From positions 62,001-126,000 of the forward strand of contig NZ_DATCTU010000112.1 in NCBI RefSeq assembly GCF_036567765.1: a stretch of DNA of 64,000 nt. The letters run 5' to 3'. The notes beneath the pieces are model-generated. The model ran no database searches and had not been told where the DNA came from. It was given only the letters and a program-made list of their open reading frames with translations. This document shows positions 53,820 through 61,883 of the stretch, piece after piece. The DNA is from Pseudobacteroides sp. Its GTDB lineage: Bacteria > Bacillota > Clostridia > Acetivibrionales > DSM-2933. Numbering within the stretch: the stretch's first letter is position 1; each line of letters begins with the position of its first letter. The position numbers were made by a program, and so were the translations under genes.

Positions 53820-54848
53820 ATGGGTTTTAAGTTGATTGATATCTTATACAGTGATAAAATAGATGATGTTATTATTGAAATGAAACATTATTGTGAAAAT
53901 GCCCATAAACCAACACAACCAGGTGGTTGTGAAATAGGCCCGAGGCCAATAGATCTTCACCTGAAGGCCATAAAAAAGATGGGTGCAAAAGTACATTTCA
54001 TGCAAAAGGGTTTTGTTTATTGCGAAGCGGAAAGACTAAAGGGCTGCGATATCCACCTGGATTATCCAAGCGTTGGAGCAACAGAAAATATAATGCTTGC
54101 AGCTGTATTTGCAGAAGGGGAAACATGCATAAGAAATGCGGCAAAAGAGCCGGAAATAATTGATCTTCAAAACTTCCTTATAGGCTTGGGTGTCAATATC
54201 TGGGGTGCAGGAACCAGTGTTATACGCATTTCAGGTAGTAATACCAAGCTGAGGAGTATAGTACATAATGTCATTCCCGATAGGATTGTTGCAGGTACAT
54301 ACATGGTGGCTTCGGCAATAACAGGCGGGGATATAGTCTTAAAGAACGTGGTTCCTGAGCACATAAACTCAATGATATCCAACTTGAGGGATTGTGGCTG
54401 CAGTGTAAATGTAAAAAGAAATCTGATCAGAATCAGCGGGCCCACCAGGCCAAGGTCTATAGACATAATAAGAACATTGCCTTACCCGGGATTTCCTACC
54501 GATATGCAGGCACAAATGGTTTCTCTTCTTTCTATAGCTAGAGGTGAAAGCATAATTGTAGAAACGGTTTTCGAAAACAGGTATAAACATGTTGAGGAAC
54601 TTATCAGAATGGGGGCAAATATAAAGGTAGAGGGAAGAATAGCAGTTATAAAAGGTGTGAAAAGGCTTATAGGAGCCAATATAACCTCAAAGGATTTAAG
54701 AGGCGGTGCGGCACTGGTATTAGCAGGTCTTGTAGCAGAGGGTGAAACAAGGGTGGATGGTCTCAAGCATATAGACAGAGGATATGAGGATATTGAAGGA
54801 AAGCTCAGAGGAGTTGGAGCATCCGTAGTTAGGATTGATGAGGAATAA
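53820..54848 (+). pseudogene. murA: murA 3' part: UDP-GlcNAc 1-carboxyvinyltransferase, with 33 foreign leading codons
   Basis: From the PGGC motif onward (EIGPRPIDLHLKAIKKMG) the frame is an intact MurA C-terminal part of 305 residues: EHINSMI, YPGFPTDMQAQ (the catalytic Asp305 region), ENRYKHVEELIRMGANI, and DLRGGAALVLAGLVAEGET (Arg397 region). The first 33 residues, MGFKLIDILYSDKIDDVIIE and on to HKPTQ, are not MurA and come from the insert. Joined to residues 1-116 at 30330 it makes 421 residues. Whether this fragment is translated is doubtful: its ribosome site (AAGGA, 2 nt before ATG) is poorly spaced. Confidence 0.95.
53919..53931 (+). repeat. 13-bp direct repeat at the right end of the murA insert (attR-like)
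   Basis: CCAGGTGGTTGTG, identical to 30666-30678. To its left lies AACACAA, to the left copy's right lies TT; joined, these complete the 10-bp inverted repeat around the GG. Confidence 0.9.
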
Positions 54849-54909
54849 TTATATTAGAGAATACTATTTCTATTAAAAGTATATAATTATGCAGTAAGGG
54901 GTAGGAACT

Positions 54910-55752
54910 TTGAAACTACGAAGGATTAAAAAAGACAGTGGGCTTGATAATAAGAAACAAAAGAAAATCAAAAAGAATAACAAGAAAAGGATAAAGGCAA
55001 TCAGAAGAACTGTTCTTTTTGTTCTCTTTATAGTATCTTTAGTACTGTTCGCTTTATCTCCTTTATTCAATATAACAGCAATAGAGGTTTATGGAAACCA
55101 CGTTATAAATTCCGAAGCCCTTATATCTGTTGCAAAAATTCAGGTAGGAAGCAATGGTTTTAAGAAGGTCGGAAACAGTTTAAAGAATTATTTTTTCTTT
55201 AGATATGGAAAAGAAGAAAATAGTATTATAAAAAGCTTCTCGTATGCAAAGAAGGCAAAGGTTATGTTTTGCCTTCCTAATACTGTCAGAATAGAAATAG
55301 AAGAAAGATGTCCCATGTTTTATATAAGCCGAAATGGATTGTTTTTGCTTATAGATGAAGATGGGCATGTTCTTGAGGAGTCGGATAAGCCGTTTAAAAG
55401 TGTTATTTATGTAGAAGGAGTAGCATTTAAAGCCCATAAGTTAGGACAAGCCTTAAAGGCGGAGGATCCTGATTACATTAAATATATAAAAAGACTGCAG
55501 GAAGAAATACCAAAGTATGATGAAAATAATAACGTTAAGATGAATCCTCTTATTACAAAAATTGATGTAGGTGATCCCTTCAGAATTAAAGTAGAGCTTG
55601 ACAACAGAATTTTAGCTGACCTTGGTGATCTTGAAGATATTGGTTACAGATTGGATTTTATAAGGGATATATATTTTAACAAACTTAAAAAAACAGATAA
55701 AGGATATCTGGAATATAATGATGATCGGAAGTATAATTTTAAGATGAAATAA
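54910..55752 (+). CDS. ftsQ: FtsQ/DivIB-type cell division protein
   Basis: A 280-residue bitopic protein: a very basic cytoplasmic start (KKQKKIKKNNKKRIKAIRR), a membrane helix near residues 36-57 (TVLFVLFIVSLVLFALSPLF), then a POTRA domain (ITAIEVYGNHVINSEALISVAKI) and the FtsQ/DivIB beta domain (PNTVRIEIEERCPMFYI). It connects divisome parts outside the membrane. The start is TTG 54910. It follows murA, as in clostridial dcw clusters. Confidence 0.9.
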   Translation: MKLRRIKKDSGLDNKKQKKIKKNNKKRIKAIRRTVLFVLFIVSLVLFALSPLFNITAIEVYGNHVINSEALISVAKIQVGSNGFKKVGNSLKNYFFFRYGKEENSIIKSFSYAKKAKVMFCLPNTVRIEIEERCPMFYISRNGLFLLIDEDGHVLEESDKPFKSVIYVEGVAFKAHKLGQALKAEDPDYIKYIKRLQEEIPKYDENNNVKMNPLITKIDVGDPFRIKVELDNRILADLGDLEDIGYRLDFIRDIYFNKLKKTDKGYLEYNDDRKYNFKMK

Positions 55753-55770
55753 AAAACAAGGAGGAAAAAT

Positions 55771-56118
55771 ATGCTGCCACTTATTGGTATATTAGCAGGG
55801 ATAATAATAGGAGTTTTTGTGCCGTTTCAAATTCCTTACCAGTATTCGACATATGTTGCTGTGGCTATATTAGCAGCACTGGATTCTGTATTTGGAGGGA
55901 TTGCTGCATCTATGCAAGGCAAATTTGACATGAAGGTTTTTCTTTCGGGCTTCTTCATGAATGCACTATTGGCAGCTGCATTGGCATATATTGGAGATCA
56001 GCTTGGCATTCAGATTTACTTAGCAGCAATATTCGCATTTGGTAACAGATTATTTTTAAATTTTGCAATTATTCGCAGAATTCTATTGAATAAATATTCA
56101 AAAAAAGATAATATATAA
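55771..56118 (+). CDS. sbp: Small basic membrane protein Sbp (DUF1290 family)
   Basis: A 115-residue protein with three or four hydrophobic segments: GILAGIIIGVFVPFQIPYQYSTYVAVAILAALDSVFGG is the family hallmark, followed by FLSGFFMNALLAAALAYIGD. This family lies between ftsQ and ftsA in many Bacillota; the function is not established. AAGGAGG is present upstream. Confidence 0.9.
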   Translation: MLPLIGILAGIIIGVFVPFQIPYQYSTYVAVAILAALDSVFGGIAASMQGKFDMKVFLSGFFMNALLAAALAYIGDQLGIQIYLAAIFAFGNRLFLNFAIIRRILLNKYSKKDNI

Positions 56119-56224
56119 AATGAATTAATTTTATTTCTTTGACATTTCCATTTAGTATCTAGATTATTATAAGGTGCAGCTTTAAAATAACTGTTCTTTT
56201 TATTATTATAGGAGGTTTTCATAA

Positions 56225-57451
56225 GTGGGAAACATTATCGTTGGCATAGATATCGGCACTTCGAAGGTGAGTACTGTTATTGGCCAGGTTGGCAAAACAG
56301 GTGAATTGGAAGTTTTTGGCCACGGAATGGAGCAATGTAATGGCGTTAAAAAAGGTGTTATTGTTGATATAGAAAGCACATGTTCCAGTATCAGATCAGC
56401 AGTTCAGAAGGCAGAAGCAGCAGCAGGTCTTAAAATCAGTTCTGCGTATGTAAGCATCAACGGTGTACATACTTCAATAATTAAAAGCAGGGGAAGACTT
56501 GCCATATCAAATGATAACCGTGAGATAACTGGTAAAGATGTGGACAAGGTCCTTCATGCTGCAAGAAGTATAAATATCTCTGATGACAGAGAAATTATCG
56601 ATATTATTCCCCAGCAGTTTATTGTTGACGGTTATGATGAGATTATCGATCCTGTAGGAATGGCCGGTCTCTCCCTTGAAGTGGATGCTGACATTATTAC
56701 AGGCAAAATAACTTCTGTCCAGAATATTGTCAAGAGTATGGAAAGGGCAAACCTGAAGACAGACGGCCTTATTGTAGAAGCTCTCGCAACCAGTCAATTA
56801 GCTCCCACACAGGATGAGAAGGAAATGGGAGTTATTCTTATTGATATAGGAGGAGGGATTACCGATATATCTGTCTTTAAGAACAAGAACATGATTTTCA
56901 ATGAATGTATAACGGTTGGCGGGGATCATATTACCAATGATGTGGCAATCGGGCTTAAAATCCCATATTCCGAAGCTGAAAAGTTAAAAAGGGAATTTGA
57001 GCTGGCCCTCATTTCTCTTATTAAAAATGACCAGGAAGTTACTGTTATAGATATTGATGAAAATAAAAAGAAAAACGTTAAGGTTTCTGAAATAGTAGAA
57101 ATAATAGAAGCAAGAGTTTTTGAGATATTCTCTTTGTGCAAGGAATTGCTTGAAAAACGTCAGATTAAAGGAGAATTTCCTGCAGGAATTGTTCTTACTG
57201 GTGGAGGTATATCCTATGTAGACGGAGGAAGGGAGCTGGCTAATGAAGTTTTCGGTTTGCCGGCAAGAGTTGCATCGCAAAAGTCTGATACCGTTTCAAA
57301 GATTGAATACTATACTGCAGCAGGGATTGTAAAATATGTAGGTTCCCACAGCAAAGGAAATGCATATGGCAGTGAGGTAAAGCACCATAAGCAGAAACCC
57401 CAGAAAAAGGAACAAAATGTTATAAAAAGAATTTTAAAATTTTTTACATGA
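56225..57451 (+). CDS. ftsA: Cell division protein FtsA
   Basis: An actin-like ATPase (408 residues) that tethers FtsZ to the membrane: IIVGIDIGTSKVSTVIG (phosphate 1), DIGGGITDISVFKN (phosphate 2), GIVLTGGGISYVDGG (adenosine loop), plus a 1C-domain region with GVKKGVIVDIEST. The C-terminus NVIKRILKFFT is an amphipathic membrane-targeting helix. GTG start at 56225 after AGGAGG. Confidence 0.96.
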   Translation: MGNIIVGIDIGTSKVSTVIGQVGKTGELEVFGHGMEQCNGVKKGVIVDIESTCSSIRSAVQKAEAAAGLKISSAYVSINGVHTSIIKSRGRLAISNDNREITGKDVDKVLHAARSINISDDREIIDIIPQQFIVDGYDEIIDPVGMAGLSLEVDADIITGKITSVQNIVKSMERANLKTDGLIVEALATSQLAPTQDEKEMGVILIDIGGGITDISVFKNKNMIFNECITVGGDHITNDVAIGLKIPYSEAEKLKREFELALISLIKNDQEVTVIDIDENKKKNVKVSEIVEIIEARVFEIFSLCKELLEKRQIKGEFPAGIVLTGGGISYVDGGRELANEVFGLPARVASQKSDTVSKIEYYTAAGIVKYVGSHSKGNAYGSEVKHHKQKPQKKEQNVIKRILKFFT

Positions 57452-57685
57452 ATATTATAACAAATGAGTTCTTATTTACGATATACATTATAGAAAAATT
57501 GTTATATAATATAAAAATAAAAATGCTTATATTGCGTTAAGCCCAATAATGAGTTATTATTATTTTGTATGATTTCATGATTTATATTAATCGACGAAAA
57601 ATTACATTTAAATGATATAGATAAGTTTATTGTTTCTTACTAGTTCTTATTTATTAACCAATGAAAAAAGAAGGGGGACTTAAAG

Positions 57686-58822
57686 TTGCTGGAGTTTGAT
57701 ATTGATCTCGAACAATTTGCTCAGATAAAAGTTATTGGAGTAGGTGGTGGAGGAAATAATGCTGTAAACAGGATGATAACTGCCGGACTCCGTGGGGTTG
57801 AGTTTTATTCAATTAATACAGACAAGCAGGCATTGTTTTTGTCAAAATCAAATACAAAAATTCAGATTGGAGATAAACTGACAAAGGGCTTGGGTGCAGG
57901 TGCCAATCCTGAAATCGGTGAAAAGGCAGCAAATGAGAGCAAGGATGAAATTGCTCAAGCTATAAAAGGTGCGGATATGGTATTCGTTACAGCCGGTATG
58001 GGTGGCGGAACAGGTACAGGAGCGGCACCTGTGGTAGCTCAGATTGCCAAGGAAATGGGAATTTTGACAGTTGGTGTTGTTACAAAGCCTTTTATGTTTG
58101 AAGGAAGAAAAAGAATGCAGCATGCTGAAAGGGGGATTGAAACCCTCAAATCTACAGTGGATACTCTGGTTACCATTCCAAATGACAGACTTTTGCAGGT
58201 AGCTGAGAAGAAGACATCCATAGTAGATGCATTCAGAATTGCTGATGATGTTTTGAGACAGGGTGTGCAGGGTATATCCGACCTTATTGCCGTACCGGGT
58301 CTTGTTAATCTTGACTTTGCCGATGTTAAGACAATTATGTTCAACACAGGTATAGCACATATGGGTATCGGTAGGGCAGCAGGTGAAAACAGGGCTGAGG
58401 AAGCAGCAAGGCAAGCCATTCATAGTCCTCTGTTGGAAACATCCATAGATGGAGCACGCGGGGTTCTTCTTAATATTACAGGTGGTGCCGATCTTGGGCT
58501 GTTTGAAGTAAATACTGCAGCAGAGTTGGTTCAGCAGTCTGCTGACCCTGATGCTAATATTATATTCGGTGCTGTTATTGATGAAAACCTGAAGGATGAG
58601 ATTCTTATAACTGTGATTGCTACAGGGTTTGACAAGGGGCCTATTGTTAAAAAGATGGAAAAGCCTTCTTTTGACAGAAGCTCAGAAAGACAGCAGGAAA
58701 GAAATGTGGCTAATCCGCCTGCAAACGAAAAGCAACAGCCTGCAGCTAGCAATTATAACAATTCAAGTCAGAGTGATGAGCTTGATATTCCTACTTTCTT
58801 AAGAAGGAATAGATTTAAATAA
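57686..58822 (+). CDS. ftsZ: Cell division GTPase FtsZ
   Basis: The tubulin homologue that forms the Z ring. Motifs: IKVIGVGGGGNNAVNRMI at the N-terminus, the tubulin signature AGMGGGTGTGAAPVVAQIAKE near residue 105, NLDFADVKTIM, and the conserved C-terminal peptide DELDIPTFLRR that binds FtsA. Length is 378 residues. TTG start at 57686 after AGGGGGA. The 234-bp gap after ftsA may hold an independent promoter, but I cannot point to one with certainty. Confidence 0.98.
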   Translation: MLEFDIDLEQFAQIKVIGVGGGGNNAVNRMITAGLRGVEFYSINTDKQALFLSKSNTKIQIGDKLTKGLGAGANPEIGEKAANESKDEIAQAIKGADMVFVTAGMGGGTGTGAAPVVAQIAKEMGILTVGVVTKPFMFEGRKRMQHAERGIETLKSTVDTLVTIPNDRLLQVAEKKTSIVDAFRIADDVLRQGVQGISDLIAVPGLVNLDFADVKTIMFNTGIAHMGIGRAAGENRAEEAARQAIHSPLLETSIDGARGVLLNITGGADLGLFEVNTAAELVQQSADPDANIIFGAVIDENLKDEILITVIATGFDKGPIVKKMEKPSFDRSSERQQERNVANPPANEKQQPAASNYNNSSQSDELDIPTFLRRNRFK

Positions 58823-58865
58823 TAGCTTTCAATAAGATATAACGATCAAAATAGTGCAAGATTCT

Positions 58866-58903
58866 AAGAACTGAGGGCTTATATGCTTCTCAGTTCTTTT
58901 TAT
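58866..58903 (+). terminator. Rho-independent terminator after ftsZ
   Basis: AAGAACTGAG (58866-58875) and CTCAGTTCTT (58889-58898) form a perfect 10-bp stem followed by TTTATT. It closes the dcw operon. Confidence 0.88.
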
Positions 58904-58975
58904 TAGTTGTCGTGATTTTTATAGATAAATGTAAGAATTAGGACAATTATTATTAATTAAAGCCAATCACAGCAA

Positions 58976-59004
58976 TTGACTCTTAGGATTAATAAACATA
59001 TGAT
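58976..59004 (+). promoter_or_regulatory. Sigma-A type promoter of the GH9 gene
   Basis: TTGACT (58976-58981) and TATGAT (58999-59004) with a 17-bp spacer, 65 bp before the ATG. Confidence 0.55.
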
Positions 59005-59068
59005 TAGATTAAGTATGTAAAATTATATTTTGCAAATATTTAAATAATTTTAGGGGGAGCAAATTTAT

Positions 59069-61711
59069 ATGGCGAAGAAAGTTTTTTTAAAGAAAAGCTT
59101 AGTTGCACTTCTTAGTCTCAGTTTTTTGATAAGTTCAGTAATCTGCATTCCATTAAGGGCTAATGCTGTACCCGAGTACAACTTTGCGAAGGCTCTTCAG
59201 CTTTCACTTTATTTCTATGATGCAAATAAATGTGGGCCAGGTATAACAGGTGGTCGTCTCGAATGGCGTGGAGATTGTCATGTGGAGGATAAGGAGTTAC
59301 CGTTGATTCCCTTGACAGAAAGTTTTAGGGGAACAAACTTGTCTCAAAGCTTTATAGACAAATATAGGTCAATACTCGATCCCGATGGGAACGGCTCATT
59401 GGATTTGAGCGGTGGTATGCATGATGCTGGAGATCACGTTAAGTTCGGTCTTCCACAAACTTATGCAGCCTCAACTGTAGGTTGGGGGTATTACGAGTTT
59501 CGAGACGCATATATAAAAATTGGTGAAAAAGCACATATTGAAGATATACTCAGATGGTTTAACGATTATTTACTTAGATCCACATTCAGGGACAAAGACG
59601 GTAATGTTATCGCTTTCTGTTATGTGGTAGGAGAAGGTGATATAGACCATGACTGGTGGAATCCGCCGGAACTTCAAAACTCAAAAATGATTAAGGACTT
59701 TGAAAGACCTGCATATTTTGCTACTTCTGAGAAACCTGCGAGTGACCAATGTGCCGGTGCAGCAGCTTCCCTTGCCATTAACTATCTGAATTTTAAAGAT
59801 GAGGACCCGGAATATGCGAAGAAATGTCTCGATACGGCCATTGCACTATATGATTTTGCAAGGAAATATAGAGGACTAGGGTATTCTGATGAATATTACA
59901 TGTCATCCTATGATTACGACGAAATGTCCTGGGCTGCAGTCTGGCTTAATATAGCAACAGGAAAAAAGGAATACATAGATCATATTGTAGCCACTGATGC
60001 AAGTGGAAAATATACAGGTTACATGCAGAGAATTATCATTGATACAGGCAACGATTGGCAGAACATTTGGGTTCACTGCTGGGATACTGTATGGGGCGGA
60101 GTATTTGCAAAACTTGCACCGATAACAAATACCCAAAGAGATTGGTATATTTTTAGATGGAATCTGGAATATTGGTCCGGAGCTGGCCACGAAAATCCCA
60201 AGGACACCAACTTCCTTGCAAAAACCCCTGCAGGATTCAGTATGTTAAACCCATACGGTTCTGCCAGATACAATACAGCTGCCCAGCTTTGTGCAATGGT
60301 ATATAGAAAATGTACTGGAAACACTGCTTTTACTGATTGGTCAAAGAATCAAATGGAATATATAATGGGAAACAATCCAATGGATAGAGCCTATATTGTT
60401 GGCTATGCACCCAATAGTGCCTCACATCCGCATCATCGTGCATCCCATGGTTCTAAAACGCTTAATATGGATAATCCTAAAGACCAGGTACATACTTTAT
60501 GGGGTGCTTTAGTTGGAGGGCCAGATGCAAAAGACTTCCATAAGGATATAACATCTGATTTTATTTATAACGAAGTAGCTATCGACTATAATGCTGCTTT
60601 TGTGGGTGCTTGTGCAGGGCTTTATACTTATTATGGAGAGGGTCATAAACCGGTACCGGATTTCCCGCCAAAAGAAACCAGACCATTGGAGTTTTTTGTG
60701 GAAGCTAAAGTAAGTACCAGCCAGGAAAATAATGAAAGATCACAAATTACCCTTCGTATCCATAATGAAAGTGCATATCCTCCTCGTTACGAGACTGGTA
60801 TGAAGGTACGCTATTATTTTAATATCAGCGAATTGTTAAGTGCAGGTCAGTCCATTGACGATGTTCATATGGAAGTATATTACGATGAAAATGAAAAGTG
60901 CTTTGATGGAAAAGCAAAATATTCAGGTCTTATTAAGCATGATGATAAGGGTACATATTATGTTGAATTTGATTGGCAGGGAAGGCAAATATATGCTTCC
61001 CGTGAAATACAATTTGCCCTTGTTGCAGCACAGGATAAAAATTTCAAGGGTAATTGGAATGCAAAAAATGATTATAGCAGGGAAGGTCTTGGAGATGAAT
61101 ATGTTATAACGGAAAAGTGTCCGTTGTTCTTAGGCGACGAAATAGTCTTTGGTAAAGGGCCGGATGAGGCACCTCCAACGCCTACTAAATCAGGGACACC
61201 TACGCCCAGCTCTTCTGCTACACCTTCAGGCACAGGGTATAAGGTTTCAGGCTATATATTGCCTGATTTGCAGATTTCTGCATCTGCAGCAGCAGCTTTA
61301 AAGTCAGGTTTCAAAGTTGAGATTGCAGATACCGGGAAAAGCGCTCTAACAGACAGCAGCGGATATTTTGAGATAACAGGAGTTCCAAGTAGTGCGACTT
61401 CTCAGATAGTTAAGATAAGCAAAGCCAACTATCTATATAGAGAAATAAAGAATGTTGTCATTAATAAAAATGTTGAGCTTAGTAACTCTCAGACTCCTAT
61501 AATGATGTGGGCCGGTGACATCATAAAAAATGGAGTTCAGGACAATTCTATAAATATGTCGGATATTTTGGAGATTGCAAAAGCATTTAATTCAATATCC
61601 GGCAGTGCACTATATAACATTAACACTGATTTGAATCTGGATGGTGCTGTTAATATGAGCGATGTTATTGTCGTTTCAAGGCATTTCTCAAAGACTTCTG
61701 CAGATTATTGA
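59069..61711 (+). CDS. Secreted GH9-CBM3c endoglucanase with X-module and type II dockerin
   Basis: An 880-residue cellulase. Signal peptide 1-33 (cleavage after ANA). GH9 catalytic domain about 36-525 with DAGDH (119-123, base/nucleophile-water Asp residues), HPHHR (454-457 region) and the acid Glu502 in NEVAIDYNAAF. CBM3c about 541-690 (EFFVEAKVSTS...), the arrangement of processive GH9 endoglucanases. After a Pro/Thr/Ser linker, an X-module (YKVSGYILPDLQISAS...YFEITGVP) and dockerin (MMWAGDI, DNSINMSDILEIAKAFN, DLNLDGAVNMSDVIVVSRHF) follow that closely resemble the XDocII end of the C. thermocellum scaffoldin CipA, rather than the usual enzyme-borne type I dockerin. It would therefore bind anchoring scaffoldins directly. 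Monocistronic, own promoter and terminator. Confidence 0.94.
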   Translation: MAKKVFLKKSLVALLSLSFLISSVICIPLRANAVPEYNFAKALQLSLYFYDANKCGPGITGGRLEWRGDCHVEDKELPLIPLTESFRGTNLSQSFIDKYRSILDPDGNGSLDLSGGMHDAGDHVKFGLPQTYAASTVGWGYYEFRDAYIKIGEKAHIEDILRWFNDYLLRSTFRDKDGNVIAFCYVVGEGDIDHDWWNPPELQNSKMIKDFERPAYFATSEKPASDQCAGAAASLAINYLNFKDEDPEYAKKCLDTAIALYDFARKYRGLGYSDEYYMSSYDYDEMSWAAVWLNIATGKKEYIDHIVATDASGKYTGYMQRIIIDTGNDWQNIWVHCWDTVWGGVFAKLAPITNTQRDWYIFRWNLEYWSGAGHENPKDTNFLAKTPAGFSMLNPYGSARYNTAAQLCAMVYRKCTGNTAFTDWSKNQMEYIMGNNPMDRAYIVGYAPNSASHPHHRASHGSKTLNMDNPKDQVHTLWGALVGGPDAKDFHKDITSDFIYNEVAIDYNAAFVGACAGLYTYYGEGHKPVPDFPPKETRPLEFFVEAKVSTSQENNERSQITLRIHNESAYPPRYETGMKVRYYFNISELLSAGQSIDDVHMEVYYDENEKCFDGKAKYSGLIKHDDKGTYYVEFDWQGRQIYASREIQFALVAAQDKNFKGNWNAKNDYSREGLGDEYVITEKCPLFLGDEIVFGKGPDEAPPTPTKSGTPTPSSSATPSGTGYKVSGYILPDLQISASAAAALKSGFKVEIADTGKSALTDSSGYFEITGVPSSATSQIVKISKANYLYREIKNVVINKNVELSNSQTPIMMWAGDIIKNGVQDNSINMSDILEIAKAFNSISGSALYNINTDLNLDGAVNMSDVIVVSRHFSKTSADY

Positions 61712-61754
61712 TTAATAGTTGTTAGTATATTTAGCATTTTTAATATAGTAAATA

Positions 61755-61797
61755 AAAAACACTTTAAATCTATTTTGGGATTTAAAGTGTTTTTTAT
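61755..61797 (+). terminator. Rho-independent terminator after the GH9 gene
   Basis: AACACTTTAAATC pairs with GATTTAAAGTGTT (perfect, extended by A/T pairs) around TATTTTGG, followed by TTTTTATTT. It can work on both strands. Confidence 0.9.
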
Positions 61798-61883
61798 TTC
61801 TATGAATTTTAAAAAAATAGCCGATATATTACTAGAAGCTAACTATGATTTGCAAATAAAACTAAAAAATGAGGAGGAAAATA

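Larger units (their letters stand above)
30666..53931. mobile_element. 23.25-kb intervening element interrupting murA, flanked by 13-bp direct repeats
   Basis: The two halves of murA have the same orientation and are separated by 23,253 bp between identical 13-bp sequences. Recombination between these would give a 421-residue MurA with no gap or extra residue. The circle junction would be AACACAACCA, GG, TGGTTGTGTT: a perfect 10-bp inverted repeat around GG, as expected of a recombinase attachment site. I find no integrase, resolvase, transposase, phage or conjugation gene inside. Cargo: an unknown 188-residue protein, sigI-rsgI, two SigI-RsgI fusion genes, mrfA-mrfB, small hypotheticals, tRNA-Lys, two membrane proteins, an LtaS-like gene, gatD-murT and a broken dockerin gene. 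The element nature is inference; an unusual chromosomal transposition or an assembly join is not excluded. Confidence 0.75.

Noticed and set aside
30679..53918. Insert considered as a prophage or integrative conjugative element
   Set aside because: No structural, replication, conjugation, integrase or transposase gene is visible; the cargo is mostly housekeeping-like.
56139..56170. TTGACA near 56139 before ftsA as a promoter
   Set aside because: The nearest TATTAT is 20 bp away, too far for a confident sigma-A call, and closer alternatives are poor.
57848..58423. Long minus-strand frames opposite ftsZ
   Set aside because: ftsZ is unambiguous; the opposite frames are compositional shadows.
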